Assembly: GCA_964017145.1 (NCBI GenBank)
Contig: OZ024846.1
Location: forward strand, 310,001-374,000
Direction of reading: 5' to 3'
Source of the DNA: Agrocybe praecox
Taxonomy: Eukaryota > Basidiomycota > Agaricomycetes > Agaricales > Agrocybaceae
DNA length: 64,000 nt
The position numbers and the translations under genes were made by a program. Positions 58,964-64,000 of the stretch are shown here, one piece after another; within the stretch, counting starts at the first letter, position 1; every line of letters starts with the position of its first letter. The notes under the pieces are model-generated. The model was not told the origin of the DNA. It saw nothing but the letters and a program-made list of their open reading frames with translations, and searched no databases.

Positions 58964-60445
58964 ATGTCCCAACAAATGTTTTGTAGAGAAAGAAGATCCT
59001 GGACTGCGAAGGAGGACCAACTCCTTCGTGAGGCCGTTCAGAAAGGTCCGTCTTCCATCCACCCTACCTTTGCCGCTGCGCTCACCGTGCCACAGAGGAT
59101 CCTGATAATTCTAATCCGTCCAAATGGCATGCTATCGCCAAACATGTTCCCAACAGAACTAACAAAGACTGTCGCAAGCGATGGTTTGCAAAGATGGCCT
59201 CCGACGTCGTAAAAGGCGGTTGGGCACCCGACGAGGATGAGAAACTCGTAAAGGGCATCGAGAGATACGGTACAAGGTATATAGCTCCATTACCCCTACT
59301 TGTGTCCATTCTCAACGATATTCTAAAGGTGGTCGCTTGTGGCGTCGGTCGTTCAAACTCGCAACAGTGACCGTAAGTTCATTAATACCGACTATTGTAC
59401 ACGGCCGTTCTAAACGTCCGTTTCTTATAGAGTGCGCAAAGCGGTGGACTGACACATTGAACCCTGCTATTGACCGCACAACATGGACTTCAGAAGCGGT
59501 AGGCTGCTGGCTGCATTCTCTATTCTCATGTCATAGGGTTCTAATTAGGAAATACCACCTTTTAGGATGAATTATTATTAAGAGCAGTTGCTGAGCACGG
59601 AAAAGTCTGGACGAAGATCGTGAAAACGTATTTCCCTGGACGAACTGGTCTATCAGCCAAGAACCGGTATGGCAGAATGCTACCCTTTCTTACTGCAAGT
59701 CGCGCTCATAAATGATCACTTTCACAGCTACAACAGCATAACCAGATTCAATTCAGATCTGTCTCGAGGCTCAAGGCCAAGAAGAAAATCGTCGGCGGAC
59801 GTTCCGCACTATACAGTGGCTCGCCCCAAGTCGGAGAGGGGGTCACCATCATCATCTTGTGAATCCCCTGAATCACCTTCAATGTCGCTCCCATTCTCAT
59901 CTTCATCATCCTTTCCAAGCACCAAAGCACCCTACCGATTCGACAGCTTCCCAAGCTGGTCCTCCTCTTCCTCAGTAACTTCTGACGAGGCACCGTCATT
60001 CCGCTCATCTCCCATGACATTCGACTACGTATCGGAAACAAACACAGCCCCTTCCACGCCGCCAACAGAAGGCTCATATCCAGCATACGAGCTGTCGCAA
60101 ACCCTGTCCGGCTATTCAGATCCTTCTCAAATTGTTTTTTCTTCCTCGTCGCCACCGGTTCCATCATCAACACTCTTTAAAGCATATTCAAGCCATGCCC
60201 ATCACGTCTCTGACTCTGGACATAACTACGGCTCATATTCGCAATACAGCATGAGTCACGGCTCGGACGAAGCGCAGGAACATTTCGTCTTTGGCAGTAT
60301 TCCCTCGGCGGTAGATGCCGGTTCAGCTATCAGTGCCAACTGGGAATCTGCAGGCTCCAAGGTCGCTAGCGGCTACAAACTTCCTCCATCGACTGAGTTC
60401 TCTGTGAGAAAATTCCCTTCATCAACTCCCAAATCTTTGTTCTGA
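58964..60445 (+). CDS. three-repeat Myb-like transcription factor
   Basis: Six exons: 58964-59045, 59096-59276, 59329-59372, 59431-59498, 59566-59666, 59728-60445; 397 residues. Three Myb/SANT repeats occupy residues about 11-165. R1: RRSWTAKEDQLLREAV, KWHAIAKHVPNRTNKDCRKRW. R2: KGGWAPDEDEKLVKGIERYGTRWSLVASVV, SDQCAKRW. R3: TTWTSEADELLLRAVAEHGKVWTKIV, SAKNRYNS. Each has the spaced tryptophans of the DNA-binding fold. The remaining 230 residues are Ser/Pro-rich and disordered, probably a regulatory or activation region. Expected to act in the nucleus; targets unknown. Confidence 0.93.
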
Positions 60446-63400
60446 TTTGAACCGGTTCTCCATGCAGTATGCATTCTAGACACTCAGCTTTTTTGTCTTC
60501 TTCTGCTTGTTTTTTTCCTTTTCTTTTCTTGTCGCATTCAATCGAACGTAGCCGAGCGTATCAGGAGTGGGTGGTCAGTCTCTCCATAATTGTATCACAA
60601 TGTCTTGCAGGTTGTGGATCGGTCATTCTTGGAATATCTCGTGTAGATGTATGTAGAGTATATGTATCAGGATATGTAGTATGTATGAACAAGTCCAAAA
60701 GTTTATAATTTTATCATAAACACGGAATAAACATTTGACTAAACATAGTCACAACGGCCCAGTGAAAAGGCACAAGAGGCACTACATACAACAAGCGGAG
60801 GTTTTTCAACATCCGATTATCCTTCCATGGGAAAACTAACAAGTCAATGGCCCAAATACACAATGACATGGGCTCTTCCTTCTTTTATTGTGCATTCTCC
60901 CGTCCTTTCGGACTTAGAACGTAAAAGAAGACCGCCGACTGCGAGCGCTGATGACTATTCAGCCGCAAGGCATGAACATGAGGAGATAATAATCGACTCG
61001 CGCAGCGAGCGTCGTTTCACGACCCTGTCAACACGAAGGCTGTTGAAACAACGATGATGACATTAGTACATGGCGGGCCATGCCTCGCATATCGCTGTAC
61101 TTGGATTACGCATCGCATTATACTATTATCAATGAACTATCATATTGTAATTGTACGATATATCCTAAACACCGATGGATACCACCTGACATGTTAAAAA
61201 AGCGTATACCCAACTGGAGATCTAGTGAGAAATCTATACCGTGCAGACGGAGACTTGAAGAAGAAGATAACGAATGTCGAATCTGATCTCAAGGTTCTTT
61301 TAGACAACGATCGAAGAGAATGTGGCTTACTTATTTTCTTACGGAGGTAGACGTGGGCCAAGCGTGTACGCTAGTGAGCTATGTTAATAGGTTGCAATAT
61401 ACCAAGCCGAATGGCGAGGCGTCAATCTTTTCATAGTGCTCCCGGACTGAACGGATTGATAAAGGAAGAAGTCGCGATTTTAGCTTAAAGGAAAAAACAC
61501 CATTATATTAATTCCTACCAGTGCCTTTTAGCGTCACGCAGGTACCGCTCATGTCGCAGCGCCAGTCCCTCGCTTACGATACTTTTGGTCGATGTGTTAG
61601 CGAAGAGATATTATGTCCTCGATAGAAAAAATGCTTGGGTGACCCCAGTTATTTAATATCAAATTCGATCCTCGAACCCCTGATGATTTCCGACTTCCCA
61701 ATATAGAGCATAAATGACCATATTAATGGAGCGCCACACTGCAGCGCAAACCGCAAAATTTGAGATCGAAAATTTTGATTAAGACACGATGACGCGATAG
61801 GTTTAGTATGTCCATAGTACAGCCTCTTCTAAGGCGCCTATTTTACTGGAAATGATACTTTTGGACTTTTGGAGCAACTGTCATCGTAACAATGTTGAGT
61901 AGAAAAGTGGCAAGCTCTGATGAATTAGTACCACCATGATACATTTGAGATCACAGTCTGCCGTTGAGACGCTCCAATCCACAGAATGCTGATGTATGTT
62001 CTGCTCAGTAGTATATTTACATGAAAGATGTTATTAACGATTGCGGCAGAAGACTTCTCCGAGACAATCGCGTCTATATTTCATCGTTTGGTTGAATTCC
62101 AAGGCCACATGTCTCATTAGAAGATCAAGGACTCCCATGGAAGTACTAAAACATGCTATTTACGGTTGATCCAGATGTCCTTTTAGCATCATGAAAGGGA
62201 GACAGCTCGAGCCATGATGCAGACCATAAAATTACCCCTCATGTCCCGCATTCATTCGAGCGTCACCATGCGGCAACTTTTACCATATCATGGAGGCTCT
62301 TTGAGGGATGCGTTCCTTGGCGGCGCTTCTACTCAATAAAACGGAGATCATGTAACTGGGCAAGAGAATAGGTATTAGATCAAGTCCCTCACACATGCGT
62401 TGAACGCTGACTGACAGACGGCGCACAACAAGCAAATCTACGTATATGTATCAGTGCGTCGCACATTGACAGCTGTGAAGATCAAGTTCATACGATGGGA
62501 ATCATCCTTCATTGGCGGGAGCTCTGTGAAGCTTTTTTAATACTTCAACCGCCCCGCCCGTTCACTGTGTTAAAATAGCGTTTCAAGCAGACGCATGTAG
62601 CAGCGGGTTGCCACGTACTTCAACCAGTCTGCAGATTAAAATAAGACAGGTTGATTGATATGAGAAGATCGACTGAACTTGCTTAACATGGCCGGGAATT
62701 ATGCAAGGCAGGAGAATAAATAAATAATAGATCATATGAAACAAATGGGCTAGTATGGTGGCGTGCAAAAAGGTAGTGTATTAGTAGTGTTGGTGACCTT
62801 TCAAATTTCAAACTTCAAGGCGCTACTTTAATCGGCATTTCCCGGCATTATGTGCGTCGGAACGTGCATCATGATTCATGAGTGCGGTGATATGGATGAT
62901 ATGGATGGTGTACATATCTTCGTGTGTCAGAAGAGCTGTATAAGCTTGGGCAATTGATGCACCCACGTCTCATCTCAGAAAGATTGAGTGCTCTTTCTGT
63001 GGGATTAGGAGTCTAAACTAAATGATTCTTTAGCGTTTGCCAAGCTTCGAGGTTTCGGAGGATCTTCGGAATCGGCCGGAGACCATATTTGTGTCGGAGC
63101 TCATAAATACTGGTGGCAGGAATTGAATTGTTCAACTGCACCTTGCGAACTTGCATTGAGTACATGTGGCCAGTGTCGAGAACTTTCTGTTCCTTCAGCT
63201 CGTAGCGACCAAATGGACAACCTGTGGGATGAGGCAGCACGTAAATACTGCACAGGCACCACTTCAACATTTGGGAAATAAACGAATTTACATACGAGGT
63301 TTGAGCAGCGTACTAAGCAAAGTACTTTGACTTTATCTCATCTGCCGTCTTATGCCCTCATAAGCTCCAGATGGATCCTACGTACTCACAAACGACATAT

Positions 63401-64000
63401 CCTCGCCACTACCCAGTCCGAACTGTCGAAATCGACATCGACATTGACTATGACACAAGATTGCTTGTCTAGACTCTAGACGGCGCACAGCCGCTGGAAG
63501 CCTCCCGGAAAAAAGCGCGTGGAACATCTCTGAACATCGATAGGGGTTATTCCATGCCGGTTGTACCCAAGACAAAAATCAGAGGGAGCTGAGCCACTGA
63601 GCGTGGTCATGACTGGCGACGGGTCATCGTCGGTGAAAGCTACGGATTCCATCCGGACCGACCCTCCAGTCCACGATAAAACGTTTCGCGATGCTCATGA
63701 TCCTCAACATTGTCTTTAACTTCCCCCTTTACTTCCACTTCAATGTCGACAGCGGAATATCAGCCAGTTTTGCTAACCCTCCCGGCTCTTCTCACACCTG
63801 CTTTGGCGCTTGAGGTGTGAATTTGATAACGGATCTTTTTGTGGCATGCATGCGCGATTGACTTATGATTATGGGGACTAGATTCTTCCTCATGGCCTTA
63901 CTGTCCATAGGTTATTGGTGCAGACTGACGGACGTGTGAGCCCAAAGCGTTCCTATCGCATGGAACAGCCCCCATAATTGAAATTGTAACTAGACGCATG
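60446..64000. other. 3.5-kb gene-poor right end
   Basis: No supported gene. Minus-strand frames at 63013-63270 and 63378-63575 could be exons of a gene (GCPFGRYELKEQKVLDTGHMYSM; PAWNNPYRCSEMFHALFSGR) with a donor-like site between them, but I recognise no family and no consistent start. Confidence 0.35.

Noticed and set aside
63013..63575. possible two-exon minus-strand gene
   Set aside because: A donor-like site exists but no family, no consistent start; left as unsupported.
1..64000. CRISPR arrays, operons, ribosome-binding sites, prophage
   Set aside because: The sequence is eukaryotic; no regularly spaced repeats or prokaryotic gene layout seen.

Overview
The window looks like nuclear DNA of a mushroom-forming basidiomycete (Agaricomycetes). 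Genes are cut by many short GT-AG introns, mostly 47-90 nt. The families fit that group: NACHT-type NLR proteins, single-exon F-box proteins, a fungal SLATT-type 2TM protein, a DUF4430-like secreted protein and multi-copy fungal glutathione S-transferases (GSTs). Exon borders below were worked out by hand from splice signals, reading frame and family conservation; every listed intron chain keeps the frame.

Layout. 1-3315: three GST genes in tandem on + (the first cut by the window edge). 3459-7961: two F-box genes on -. 9613-10523: a Ser/Thr-rich protein with a conserved C-terminal beta-type domain on -. 11781-14907: ORC1 on -. 15452-16837: a third F-box gene on -. 16944-19120: a 2.2-kb inverted-repeat-bounded element without a gene. 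19344-20866: a secreted amidohydrolase on - with two micro-exons. 20867-24494: gene-poor repeat-bearing DNA. 24495-27100: an indoleamine 2,3-dioxygenase-like enzyme and a DUF4430-like secreted protein on +. 27269-27375: an intron-containing tRNA-Leu(CAA).

27417-44005 is a rearranged cluster. A unit of GST plus NACHT NLR gene (about 28.0-32.7 kb) is duplicated at about 34.05-39.1 kb. The second GST is a pseudogene and the second NLR has lost its ancestral 3' end through a splice-site mutation. Between the two units lies a chimeric scrap made of an inverted piece of an F-box gene (parent at 40328-41986) and a piece of a SLATT-type 2TM gene (parent at 42635-44005). Intact parents and broken copies within 16 kb point to recent birth-and-death evolution of a possible immune or self/non-self recognition cluster. 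This is the most interesting part of the window.

44718-60445 is housekeeping: XRN1 (21 exons, beginning with micro-exons of 4, 11 and 17 nt), GMP synthase GUA1 (11 exons) and a three-repeat Myb transcription factor. The last 3.5 kb and several large spacers hold nothing I can support as genes.
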